A stretch of DNA of 64,000 bases, from NCBI RefSeq assembly GCF_018143015.1, contig NC_054741.1, positions 13,825,736-13,889,735 of the forward strand, given 5' to 3'. The position numbers were made by a program, and so were the translations under genes. The stretch comes from Lytechinus variegatus (lineage: Eukaryota; Echinodermata; Echinoidea; Temnopleuroida; Toxopneustidae). The notes under the pieces were generated by a model that was not told where the DNA came from, did no database searches, and worked only from the letters and a program-made list of their open reading frames with translations. Below are positions 1 to 12,000 of the stretch, in pieces (the first letter of the stretch is position 1; the number at the start of each line of letters is the position of its first letter).

Positions 1-1292
1 TTTGTAGTAGCCTGTAACCATAGTCCATGAAAATCACTATTTGTTTCATGAAAGCTCCCCTTATTCACTTTATAATTGTTAACATAGGAATGAGCATTCT
101 GTGGCTTCACCACTTTTCACCTCTGGATCATTCAAAACGTGTAATTAATCAGTCAGTGTAAAAGACTGATCTGATATTTTCTACTACTAATAAACACAAC
201 ACCCTTCCCATTTTTTCTGGGGGGTGGAAAGTTTTAAAACTTTCAATATTATGTGACAATGTGATATCTACACAATATTGGCTGTTTGCAATTAGCTGTA
301 ATTGACCCACTTTTTTCTCTCTTAATGTATTATCAAAGTACAATATTCCGACACTTAACACAATGACAATGCTGCCCCAAACCTTAAACCATTTCGAAAG
401 TAAGCTTCCCATCGTATGGTCTAATCAAATATTATTTTGCAAGCTGTATGTGCAATTTTCATGGGAGTTGCAAACACTTTGTGAAATAAAAGTTTTCTTC
501 AGAGTCTGCCATGGCAAATGAGTCCTAAAAGCCATTCTGCATGTATTTCTCAATGAATTTTGTGTAGTGAGTAAATTTTGAATGTACAATTGATAAACTG
601 CAGCCAGTCGTTATACATGGATACATGTACGCCATCAACATGTGAACAATGTGAATGTTCCAAGGTTCACATGCTAACTTTTCATGCGAACTTTGCCCAA
701 GTTTTGCAGCTTATGCAAGACATTCGCAAAACCTCTGTGATCCGACTATGGATTTACAGAGACTTTGGAAGTACACACTTTCTCCATAGACCCCAGTTTG
801 CAAATATGCACACATGGTCTTTCGTGGTAAAACTTTTTTCAATATAGAGTATCTTCTGAGATTTACCTGAATTATCAGTGAATATGAATTACATTATTAT
901 CCATATCTCAAGAACCATAGTGGAAAACTATTATACAAATTTAACTCTTTGCACGCTGAATTAATTTTTGGGGGATGATAATGACAATTGTTTCCTCGTT
1001 AATTTTCAAGATTTCCATATTGCACCACTGATACTTATTATTATATAGATGTTATCCAAGAACTATTGCCTTATTAGATCAATATGAAGGAAAGGGGAAA
1101 ACTAATTATTATGATTGTTGAATTTAATTGTATGAATGTACAAGATTGTAAATCAGCGTGCAAAGGGTTAAGTGGACCCCACCCACAGGATGGGGTCCAC
1201 ATTAGCACAATAGATACAGTAGATAATCCCCTTTATAATATATACACATGTAGCTCCATAGCTAGGTTAACACCTTTGACACAACCATTTTT
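1..1292. other. Left-edge intergenic stretch
   Basis: AT-rich, no supported gene apart from the doubtful minus-strand ORF at 149-412. The plus-strand ORFs at 578 and 1084 have no recognisable features. Confidence 0.5.
149..412 (-). CDS. Doubtful small ORF with an N-terminal membrane segment
   Basis: Eighty-seven codons on the minus strand starting MGSLLSKWFKVWGSIVIVLS, one hydrophobic segment (about residues 12-26), then FDNTLREKK. The first 35 residues look like a small single-pass membrane protein or a first coding exon; a possible donor (gtgggt) follows the lysines. The rest has no recognisable feature. I do not recognise the family and cannot exclude chance. Confidence 0.25.
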   Translation of the reverse strand: MGSLLSKWFKVWGSIVIVLSVGILYFDNTLREKKVGQLQLIANSQYCVDITLSHNIESFKTFHPPEKMGRVLCLLVVENIRSVFYTD

Positions 1293-2370
1293 GTCTCACC
1301 TGCGAAGCAAAGTGAGACTATAGGCGCCGCTTTTCCGACGGCGGCGGCGGCGTCAACATCAAATCTTAACCTGAGGTTAAGTTTTTGAAATGACATCATA
1401 ACTTAGAAAGTATATGGACCTAGTTCATGAAACTTGGCCATAAGGTTAATCAAGTATTACTGAACATCCTATTAGAGTTTCATGTCACATGACCAAGGTC
1501 AAAGGTCATTTAGGGTCAATGAACTTAGACCATGTTGGAGGAATCAACATCGAAATCTTAACCTGTGGTTAAGTTTTTGAAATGTCATCATAACTTAGAA
1601 AATATATGGACCTAGTTCATGAAACTTGGACATAAGGTTAATCAAGTATCACTGAACATCCTGCATGAGTTTCACGTCACATGACCAAGGTCAAAGGTCA
1701 TTTAGGGTCAATGAACTTTGGCCGAATTGGAGATATCTGTTGAATTCCCATCATAACTTTGAAAATTTATGGATCTGATTCATGAAACTTGGACATAATA
1801 GTAATCAAGCATCACTGAAAATTTTGTGCAAGTTTCAGGTCTCATGATTAAGGTCAAAGGTCATTAGGGTCAATGAACTTTGGCCGAATCGGGGGTATCT
1901 GTTGAATTACCATCATAACTTTGGAAGTTTATTGGGCTAGTTCATTAAACTTGGACATTAGAGTAATCAAGTATCACTGAACATCCTGTGCACATTTCAG
2001 GTCACATGACCAAGGTCAAAGGTCAATGAACTTTGGCCGAATTGGGTGTATCTGTTGAATTACCATCATAACTTTGAAAGTTTATGGATCTGATTCATGA
2101 AACTTGTACATAAGAGTAATCAAGTATCACTGAATATCCTGTTTGAGTTTCACGTCACATGATCATGGTCAAAGGTCATGTAAGGTCAATGAACTTTGGC
2201 CATGTTGGGGTTTTTTGGTGAATAACCATCATATCTCTGTAAGTTTATTGGTCTAGTTCATAAAAAGTGGACATAAGAGTAACCATGTATCACTGAACAT
2301 CTTGTGCGAGTTAGAGTAGTATTCAAAGTCAGCACTGCTGCTATTTTGAACCGCGTGATGCAGGTGAGAC
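1293..2370. mobile_element. TIR element with internal tandem repeats of roughly 180 bp
   Basis: It is bounded by GTCTCACCTGC (1293-1303) and its inverse GCAGGTGAGAC (2360-2370). Inside, a degenerate unit recurs about six times, each with 'catcataact', 'gttcatgaaacttg', 'atcactgaacatcct' and 'catgaccaaggtcaaaggtca'. A GGC-rich tract (gacggcggcggcggcg) follows the left end. There is no coding capacity. The same general sequence type is, to my recollection, widespread in marine invertebrate genomes. Confidence 0.7.
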
Positions 2371-3277
2371 GGCCAGAGGCATTCCACTTGTTGTTCTTGA
2401 AGACAACCTTTTGGATCGCAAATCTCTCTCAGACACAGGTCTTTAATGGAACTGTCGACGGGTTATGTTTAGTACAGTATTACTGTTTTTAAGCTGTATA
2501 CATGTATACAAAATTGATATTTGTTGAACTAAGTTATGTATTTGTATAACTTATGTAATGAAGAAATCATTTAGAAATGAATGAAATATTGCATTGACTT
2601 CAAGCATATTTAGATTGAATATTTATTAATGATTTTACATGTATGACAATGCCAAAATAGGCATTTATGTTTGAATTTATATTGTACTAAGACACTGACA
2701 GAAACAATCCAAATTCAATGTGTATTTTTATAATTCATGTAATGAGCTTGATAGTGAAAACAAATATATATTCAGAATGGGAGTAATGCAAAAGACCCAA
2801 CATGTGATTATTTTTGTCTTGAAATGAAACTGCAGGTGTATTGTTGCAAGTGTGTATGGTAGTGGTGGTGATGGGAGGGGGGGGGGGCTAATTCATATCA
2901 CATTTTATTTGTGCAAAAGAAATATAACAATTGATATAATTAAGATTTAAAAAGAGTAAGGGAAACCTTTCAAATTAACAGCAAATGAAGACTGGAACCT
3001 TTCACAAAAAGGAAAAAAATTGACATTAAATTGGTTTTAATGAAAAGAAAAGTTAGACAAACATATCAATGAATTCTTGAAGAAATTAGCTCATAGTTTT
3101 TAATATGCTGACCTGAAAAGGAATGCTCAAAACAGGGCATAGACCAAAGGGATGTATCCCCAGGTTTAAAGGTAGAAAATACAAAAATTGTAATTTTAAA
3201 TTCTTTATAAGATAGAAACTTATTATTGTTATAATTCTCATCTGCATTATTGTTATTATTGTAAATAGAACAATATA

Positions 3278-3280
3278 GTA

Positions 3281-3338
<58 letters not shown>

Positions 3339-3348
3339 CAGTAGTAGT
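3278..3348. repeat. (AGT)n microsatellite
   Basis: About 23 nearly uninterrupted trinucleotides, seen directly. Confidence 0.95.
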
Positions 3349-5263
3349 ACTAGCATAATCATTTAAGTTCATTATACAATGAAATGAAGTCATAAAAATT
3401 CATTTGGGGTGTGGGCTTGTTTGATCTCTATATTCTATAAAAATATTGGGGAGGAAGTTATTTGTACACATATTCACAAATATGCACACCCTTTTTCATG
3501 TATACACACACACCCACACACATTTATGTATAGATGGGGAGGACGGACAGTACTTGCCATCTCCTCCTCCCCCCCCCCCCAAAAAAAAAAAAAGTTAATA
3601 CAATTAAATGAAATTAAATCCAAATTAAACAAAAAACATTTACACAATGATGAGAAAGAAAATGACAGCGATAACAGTGACATACCATTGTTTCTGAATA
3701 TTGTATCAAATTCTTCAATATCCCTCTTCCATGTTCAACGTCAATTCCGCGACGATCAGAATTATATCTATAGTAGTATACAGTTTGGCGCTGCCACTCT
3801 CCCTCACCCCTCCCCCTTCGAGTTTAAGATTGAATAAGCATCCCTAACATTAGGTGCTCCTGATTAAAAACAAGTTTTGGGCTCGTACTTTCTGTTTAAT
3901 TTAGCAATTTAGCACTCTCCCGCAAGTTTAATATTAACATGGTATTGAACATTGGCACACCCTCATTTTAAAACCATTTTTTTTTCAGGGTGCCTTCTCC
4001 CATGCCACTATTATCTCACATTTTCCATTTTCTCTCTCTATCTGTTCCTTTTTCCTTCACTTACACCTTTGCATGTTCTATTATTAATTCACCTTTTCCC
4101 TTCAGGTGTATTTACCTCTGTCATGCTCTGAAAATGTGACGGTTTTTTAGTTTGCACAAAACATCAATATGTACATTACTCACACAAAATATATATTTAA
4201 ATCGGCATGATGTTTTCCAAGTTCCGTTGTTATTCCATTTGTTCTTCCTTCCTCTTCGACCTTCTTACAACCAAGACAAAGGGGTTCATTAATCAGGACC
4301 CAATTAGCAGGGTTTACATAAAATATAAAGGGGAAATCGTCAAAAATTTAGGAAGGAGAGAGAGGGAAAAAAGGGATAATGGAGATAAAAAAATAGGGAA
4401 AGTAGATACAGTGAAAAAAAAGAGAAAGGGAAAGATGAAAGGAAGAGAGAGAGAAAGAAAATGAAAAAGAAGATGATAGGAAAAAGGCACAAAGGAAGAA
4501 ATAACAGAGAGAAACGGAAGAAAAACGTGGGTGTGTGTGTGGGCTATGGGTGTGTTTGTGCGTGAGAGAGAATGGAGGAGAAAGAATAGATGAGGGAAGA
4601 ATTGAAATTTAATAATAATAGTGATAATAATGGTTGCTACTTATATAGCGCACATGTCCACTTTCGGTGCTCATGGCGCTTCAAGAAAAATTAAGAAAAA
4701 TTGCAAAGATTAATAGAAAACGAAAAAGAATAGAATTTTGAATTCTTTTCCCACAAGAAGTTAATGCACTTTAGATGAGTATACTACTTTTTTGAGGGCT
4801 TCTTTTGATTCTTAGATATGCTCAAATAAATATCAATCTGAAGAGAGTGCAAGATGAGTTAGAGGCAAAATGTAATCAACGAGCACCATGTAAGATGACA
4901 ATATTCAGAAATCGGGGAGAAGAATAACAGTTCGAACACAAGAAAATACAAGAAAGCCTCATTCAAGAACCCCGACAAAGTTGCGGGATAACAATGTTCC
5001 ATGAATAGCTAAATCAACATTCATCGAAATAACGAAACTTGGATTGAGAGGTTTTCTGACGAGTGCTGAAAGAAGGCTCATATCTCTGTGTTCAAATATG
5101 TCATTTGATAATAAGTCATTTAAAGTGCCATTATATTAACATTTTTGTGGGACACGCTGTTTGTGAGAGCTCTAAAGAAAGACGACCTCGGACAGGGTAA
5201 AAAGTACATAAATGTGGAAGAGGAGAGGTGAGATAAGGATGAGAAGTTTAAACGAGGTACATT

Positions 5264-5480
5264 GAATTTTCCACTACTACTTTATACTGCTGCTAGTACT
5301 AGTACTTCTACTACTACTACTACAATAACTACTACTACCACCACCACCACCACACCACTACCACTACTACTACCACCACCACCACCACCACCACTACTAC
5401 TACTGCTGCTGCTGCTGCTACTTCTACTATTTCTACTTCTACTACTGCTGCTGCTACTTCTACTACTGTACTATACTGCT
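5264..5480. repeat. Compound (ACT/ACC/CTG)n microsatellite
   Basis: Imperfect trinucleotide tract of more than 200 bp with blocks of ACT, ACC, CTG and CTT. Confidence 0.95.
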
Positions 5481-5883
5481 TCTGCTTCACGTTACAGCTA
5501 ACGAGACCGACACCCACGAGTTCGACACACGGCCATCCTATCCAACAGCATACGAGATAGATATTATTTTGGCTATAAAGGTCCACGATAAAGACACTAC
5601 ACACAAAATTGACACGAGACAGACAACTGAAACCAGACCCATGAGACAGATACTAGACTAGAACGAAATAAAATGACATAAGCCATACATTAAACGAGAC
5701 AGAATTGTTGATATATATATTTTTTAAGAATTGCCAAACGACTGCAAATAAAATACATTTTAGACGTATTGCATATGAGCCCACAAAATTAATGAATGTA
5801 TATATCTTTAAGTGGTGCTAATTACATGAGTCGTCATGCATGGACTGAGTTTTCTGTTAAAAAAAGTTTTTAAAAATCTACTT

Positions 5884-6475
5884 AAAGGGCAAGTCCACCC
5901 CAACAAAAACTTGATTTGAATAAAAAGAGAAAAATTCAACAAGCCAACACTGAAAATTTCATCAAAATCGGATGTAAAATAAGAAAGTTATGACATTTTA
6001 AAGTTTCGCTTCATTTCACAAAACAGTTATATGCACATCTCGGTCGGTATGCAAATGAGGGAACTGGTGACATCACTCACTATTTTTTTTTGTATTTTAT
6101 TATATGAAATATGAAATATTTTGATTTTCTCGTCATTGTCATGTGAAATAAAGTTTCATTCCTCCATGAACACGGGTAATTCCATTACTTTAACAGTTTG
6201 TGCTTCAGGCAAGGAGGTCCCAATCGTCAAATTCGTAAAAATTGAAATATTGTATAATTCAAACAATAAAAAACAAAAGAAATAGTGAGTGAGTGGCATC
6301 ACCGACTCTCTCATATGGATATAACTGGCTCGTTCATATAACTATTTTGTTAAAGATAAGCGGAACTTTGAAATGTCATAACTTTCTTATTTTACATCCG
6401 ATTTTGATGAAATTTTCAGCATTGTGCTTGTATTAATTCAAATCAACATTTTTCTGAGGTGGACTTGACCTTTAA
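5884..6475. mobile_element. MITE with long inverted ends (family A, full copy)
   Basis: Begins TAAAGGGCAAGTCCACC and ends GGTGGACTTGACCTTTAA. Roughly the first 130 bp and the last 130 bp are inverted copies of one another, each containing 'gaaattttcagc' or its complement and 'cggatgtaaaataagaaag' or its complement. No coding capacity. Confidence 0.85.
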
Positions 6476-6770
6476 AGTGTGCTCAAGAATCTTCTTATCT
6501 ATCAGAAAAAGTAGGATCTCGGTGGCTTCGCTCCTTCGATTAAATATATATTTTCTGTCATATACATTAACGATCTTGTTCCCCAGACCCCAGGGCGGTT
6601 GAGGGACGGGGCTCTGCGAATCAACGTGTTACCTTGCCAACCCACGAATTAATAGGATACAACAACATACATAATTGATTGCGAACAATAGAAAAAGCAT
6701 TTCAGCTTTATTACTAGCTGCCAGGTAATTATAATTTCTTATCGAGGCATCAAACATAAGCTAATGCTAC

Positions 6771-7297
6771 TTAAAGGTCAAGTCCACTCCAAAAAAAATA
6801 TTGATTTGAATAAATAGAGAAAAATCAAACTAACATAACGCTGAAAATCTCATCAAAATCGGATGTAAAATAAGAGAAAGTTGTGTCATTTTAAAGTTTC
6901 GCTTATTTTCGTAAACTGTGATATGCACAACTCAGTGACATGCAAATGATTCAGTCGATGATGTCCACCACTCACTATTTCTTTTGTTTTTTATTGTTGA
7001 ATTATTCAATATTTCATTTTGTACAAATTGACAATAAGGACCAACTTGACTGAACCATATATAGTATTAAACAATGCTAATTCCACGTGGATTTGATCGT
7101 CGTTTCACTTGACAATGAGGAGAAAACTAGAATATTTCATATAATAAAATACAAAAGGAATAGTGAGTGGATGACGTCATCAGTCTCCTCATTTGCATAC
7201 CGACCAGGATGTGCAAATAACTGTTTTGTGAAATTAAGCTAAACTTTAAAATGTCATAACTTTCTTAATTTGTATCCTATTTCAATGAATTTTTTTT
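6771..7297. mobile_element. Family A MITE, 3' end truncated
   Basis: Left end TTAAAGGTCAAGTCCACTCC as in the copy at 5884. The right inverted end breaks off in a T run where another family A copy begins. Confidence 0.75.
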
Positions 7298-7755
7298 TAA
7301 GGACAAGTCCACCCCAACAAAAAGTTCATTTGAATAAAAGGAGAAAAATCCTACGAGCATAACACTGAAAATTTCATCAAAATTTCACAAAAGAGTTATA
7401 TGCACATCCTGATCGGTACGCAAATGAGGGGACTGATATCACCCCTCATTATTTCTTTTTTATTCTACTATCTGAAATATTCTGATTTTCTCCCCTTGTC
7501 ATGTGAAATCGAGTTTTATTCCTCCCTGAACATGTGGAATTATATTGTTTAACTTTATGTGGTTCAGTCCAGTTTTATTTTATTGTCAATTCTGTAAAAT
7601 TTGAAATATTGCATAATTAAAAAAACTATTGAATCATGGACATCATCAACTCTCGCATTTGAATATTATTGAGTTGTGCATATAACTCTTTTGAGAAAAA
7701 TAAGCAAAACTCTGAAATGTCACAACTTTCTTATTTTACATCAGATTTTGATTCA
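7298..7755. mobile_element. Family A MITE, 3' end truncated, adjoining the previous copy
   Basis: Starts AAGGACAAGTCCACCCC and ends within the right arm ('ttattttacatcagattttg'). It lies head-to-tail with the copy at 6771. Confidence 0.7.
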
Positions 7756-8726
7756 GATATAGAGTCAAGTGACTGAATTAACCACTGCACCACAAATCCT
7801 TCATTAAATATGTTTTTTTTTCTTAAACCCACAACTCCTTCATTAAATATGTTTTTTTCTTAAACCCCCTCTCTACTAAAGTTTACTGAAAATAATATTG
7901 TCAATGTAAAAGTATTATACCAAAACTTGCATGAAAAGTTCGCTCCTTGGCGGAACAATAATTTAAAGGAGATAAGGGTAGTCAAAAATCTTTGAGTCAC
8001 CCTTTTTCAGTTCCCATGAATAATGACCACCTCAGCCAGTGACATTTAACTGAATCTGCCACTTTCAAGATAATAAACGATACATGCAGACGGTAAACTA
8101 ATCTTGAACGAAAACTAGATCAACTGTAACACTACAAGAAGGAATGAATAAAAAATAAAATACTGCATAATAGCGAATCAAAATTAATGTTACATTGATT
8201 TTCGACGAGCCCGCTGGCAGTTAGGAGTGAAAGCAAATTTGTCGACTCATTGGTTCAATATTTCCCAAGTCAATTGCCTTCTTTTACAGGCTACGAAACA
8301 ATGAGGTCATGTTTGTAACAACCTTTTGCTTGCTTTCAATCTTTTTCCCCAAACTTTATTGCGCATGCTCCGAACATTAAACTTTGTTTTGCCTTTTTTC
8401 TGGCAGACACTCTTTATTCATAATTCATATCCAAGCGCGCCATGTTAAAAAGAAAGATGAACGGAAAAAAGGCGTGAAGTGTTGACAGCCGGTGTATAGT
8501 CTGTTTATCTTCCAAGTTTAACAGGATAGTTTTAAAAATCGTTTAGGCACGAAAAGTCAAGTTATGCGAGAGAGATGGCGACATCACCATGGGCATGATG
8601 AGCGATAGATAATTACAGACCGCTTGTTTGCTCGGTTACCTCATCCATCTCTCACAGTTTTTTATTCGATCGCAGAGGTTCTATTCGGCCTAAAAACATA
8701 ATCACCTTTTCTTAAAGCTCATCGAC
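7756..8726 (+). promoter_or_regulatory. Upstream region of the CAP-mucin gene
   Basis: A short tandem duplication of about 45 bp (7794-7865, 'cattaaatatgttttttt') is followed by a non-repetitive AT-rich stretch. No TATA box at a convincing distance is seen; the 5' UTR and promoter must lie here if there is no upstream non-coding exon. GATA-type sites (for example near 8505 and 8605) are present but common by chance. Confidence 0.3.
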
Positions 8727-9083
8727 ATGGAAGCGAACTTCTCAACAATGAATACCACAATGCCAAATTATGGCTTCAAGATTCTCGCTTTTGCTGTCGC
8801 CACCGTTTTCGCAATTTTCGCTTTAAACTCAACCTTTATTAGAATTAGTTATAACAAGAAGAGTTTAGACCACGTTGGTGTACATCAAGAATCTGAATGG
8901 TCTGGGAAGCAAGAATTACATTCGAAACACAAGGATTTTTTGAAAAATGGCAGAGAGAAAAGAGCCATCACGACCCCAGGGACTCCTCATGTCTTCACTG
9001 CCGCAGAACAGCAGAACTTGGTGGATTGGCACAATGACTACCGTCGACAAGTTTCGCCCGAAGCTTCTAACATGGAATACATG
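8727..9083 (+). CDS. Exon 1: signal-anchor, furin-type site and start of the CAP domain
   Basis: This exon encodes residues 1-119. The ATG has G at -3 and G at +4. Residues about 17-38 form one hydrophobic segment (GFKILAFAVATVFAIFAL), a signal peptide or type II signal-anchor. A hydrophilic stretch then ends in REKR at residues 76-79, matching the furin R-X-K/R-R consensus, so the mature protein may begin at Ala80. The CAP domain opens at about residue 91 with TAAEQQNLVDWHNDYRRQV; the WHN histidine is the first residue of the CAP cavity tetrad. The exon ends after ATG in phase 0 at a good donor (ATG|gtaagg). Met8 and Met12 are possible internal starts but would shorten the hydrophilic leader only. 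Confidence 0.85.
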
Positions 9084-12000
9084 GTAAGGACAGATTTGAT
9101 ATCATGTTTTCATTTCAAATGATTCGATCAGGCACAAATTTTTTTATGTATGTATGTTCGGGGAGGGGGCACAGGGGCATAAAGTTGTACCATTTATCCC
9201 GTCATGGGTCCCCTTATTGTCTAACGTTCCTTTAGGTAGTGAGGAGGAGAATGAATCCGCATTTTGGCAATGAGAACTCCAATTTCTTTCCCCTTTCAAA
9301 TATTACACAAATATTTTGCCAGACGGATTAGATAGATCACCCCCACCAGGCGGAACTCATTATGAAATTCGACCATTGAAGCCTCCAGCCCCCCGTCTGG
9401 TGATTCTTGATTCGTTCTCTTTTTAAAAAAAAAAATGTGATTTTATATCCTCACTATTTCCTCACTCCCAGTGATGGAGAAAATTCTAAATTCAGGTTTT
9501 TACACAATCAGATAACCTTTTCAATTGAATCTTGACAAATTCAGATCCTTTCTTAGAGGGTCTACGTGTTTTACTTTCTGCAAAGTTGCTGTAATTATTT
9601 ATTTTCGGTTTTACTATATTTTTTAATATTGAAATAAATGTTACGGAAGAAAGTTAATGGTTAAGTTGAATTTGACGTTCAATACAGTGGAGCGTTGTGG
9701 CCCAGTGGATTAGTCTCCGGACTATGAAACAGAGGGTCGTGGGTTCGAATCCCAACCATTTCGTAATTTCCTTCAGCAAGAAATTGATCCACAATGTGCT
9801 GCACTCAACCCAGGTGAGGTGAATGGGTACCTGGCAGGAATTTATTCCTTGAAACCCGGCGCGCGTAACAGCTGCACTGCTAAAGCCAGGGTAATTATGC
9901 TGCATACTGTAGAGCGCTTAGAGACTTCTGACAAAGTAAGTATTAAGCGCTATATAAGCAAGTATAATTACAGACTTGAATAAGAAGCCAGAGTTTCACT
10001 TTCTAAATTTATTTTCGACTGGGATTGAACTATATACGTGTAGTTTTATGTGCGTATTATTCTGTAGCCGCCGCAAATAATGTAAGTGACAAAGGTATAT
10101 ATATAAAAAATCTGTCACCAGTTATTAAGTGCTTTGTCGTATGCATTAGTCAAAGGATAAGAGGCTAAACGGAGTAGACAAGAACGTGTCAATATTACAC
10201 CACTCTTTACAAGTGTTTCGCTTGTTAAAACTCCCTCGTGTGAAACTTTATCTGTATGGCCTTTAACTTGTAAATACAGTGCGTATCAAAAAAAAGTTTA
10301 CACTTTGAAAATTAAAAAATATACAACATGTGGGTAATTTTTCTCCCAGATAATTTTGGGTTTGGGTCTCATCTATCTAATGCAAGTTAAAGTTTTGACA
10401 TTGAGTGAACAATGACCATTGTCGTAAAGCTCGCAGAAATTTTTTTTACGCAGAAATGCTCGTTTTCACGCTGTGTAAAGGGGAAAGGGCGAAATCAAAC
10501 TTATCCTGCGAAACATTTCTCCACCATTTCCCTTGCACTTTTAGTCAATTGAAATTAAACGGATACATTCAAGCATTTTGTAACAATTTCGCCACCAAAA
10601 TTGAAATTTCAACACTTGGTAAGCACAACCTTTACCCTTTTTGTGCATTTTGTCACTAAGTTTGTATCATTTAAAGTGGGTTTATATTTCATTTTTCATT
10701 TAATAATTGTTTCTCCACACTTTTATTAAGCTTGAAAAGGATTAACAAAATGAAAATGAAGCCTAAGCCATTTTATGTAAATCACATCTCAATGTAAAGC
10801 AAATATCGTCACGATGGCCTCGGTGTGTGGGGGAGTGGGGAGGGGCGCAATGCACTCTTCGAAGTGTTTTTGGCAAGGAAACAAGTTTTAAAAATGTGAA
10901 ATATATCATCGAATCAATAGCTAAATTCCTCGTGTTCCTCATGAATAAGGTTATTCGCATAACTATTTCAGAGTTCTGCGCAAATCATTTTTCACTAACT
11001 TTTCAAAAGTAAGTGGTGCTCATTGAAGCGGAAATATTTTTCGACAGTTATATCGTCATTTACTTAAGTGGATCAGTACCAATGTTAAAATGTGGAAAAA
11101 TCTTCAGGATTTTACTAAATATAAGATTTTACAGGATTTTTTCTGAGTGTAAATTTTTTTTGATATACTGTATATATATATATATATATATACGCACTGT
11201 ATAGAAGGGAGATATCTGTATGACTTAATTCATAGATTTACTATCGTAAACGTGCATCATCCTCGAAGAAGAAGAATTTCTGAAGGCTTTAATACGAACA
11301 ATTATTGTTTAAGTTTTGGTTGGTGGCAAAATATATATCTTCATTTATACCTCCTCCCGAGGTGGGTGGAAGCTGGAGCCATCATGTTTTCAGTCCGTCC
11401 GTCTGCGACGGTCCACGTCTGCGTTTTCAGGTGAAAATATCGACGTCTTATACTTAGAGTTTTGACAGATCTGATAAAAAAATTAGCCATGGAAATCTAT
11501 CAGTGTCTTAATTCTTCTTATAGGAAATTTACCCACTCTCCGTTTTGAAACATGAAGAGAGACTGGTAGGGACATAATCCCTTGCTTCGGGAAGGGGGAC
11601 ATCATATAATTCTCCCACCTCCCACTTCGGGTACAGAATTAACCCCTTGTACTTGTGAGAGCTTGTAATAATGCTGCTCGTTATAATGGAAATCCTTTCC
11701 AAAAAGGCTTTGATAGCACTTTTGGCTTGATTTCTGCAACATGGTGCACCATCACAGGCCTATTTTCGATAACAAACACTATGAAAAACTCCCTACCCTG
11801 GAAGGAGCAGCCACACTCGCTCAGTGACCCCATCGTTCAGAAGCTGATGATGCCCATGGCGACTGAGCCTGTTGATCAGAACATTTGATTCTGATCCTGC
11901 TGATTAGATCATACGGACTGAATCCCGTTGGTCATTATCAGATAATGTTGTTATGATCCTGCTGATCAGATCGAATTGATCCGGTCCTGTTTATCAGATC

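Larger units (their letters stand above)
2371..5883. other. Intergenic low-complexity region
   Basis: No gene seen. It holds a poly-G run (2875-2888), an (AGT)n tract (3278-3348), a C/A run (3570-3592), a purine-rich block (4340-4600), a short tail-like fragment with 'cttatatagcgc' (4638) and a mixed ACT/ACC/CTG microsatellite (5264-5480). The poly-Leu, poly-Thr and poly-Val ORFs here are microsatellite translations. Confidence 0.6.

Noticed and set aside
5262..5604. Poly-Leu, poly-Thr and poly-Val ORFs, also at 3066-3362 and 14504-14987
   Set aside because: Direct translations of trinucleotide microsatellites on either strand.
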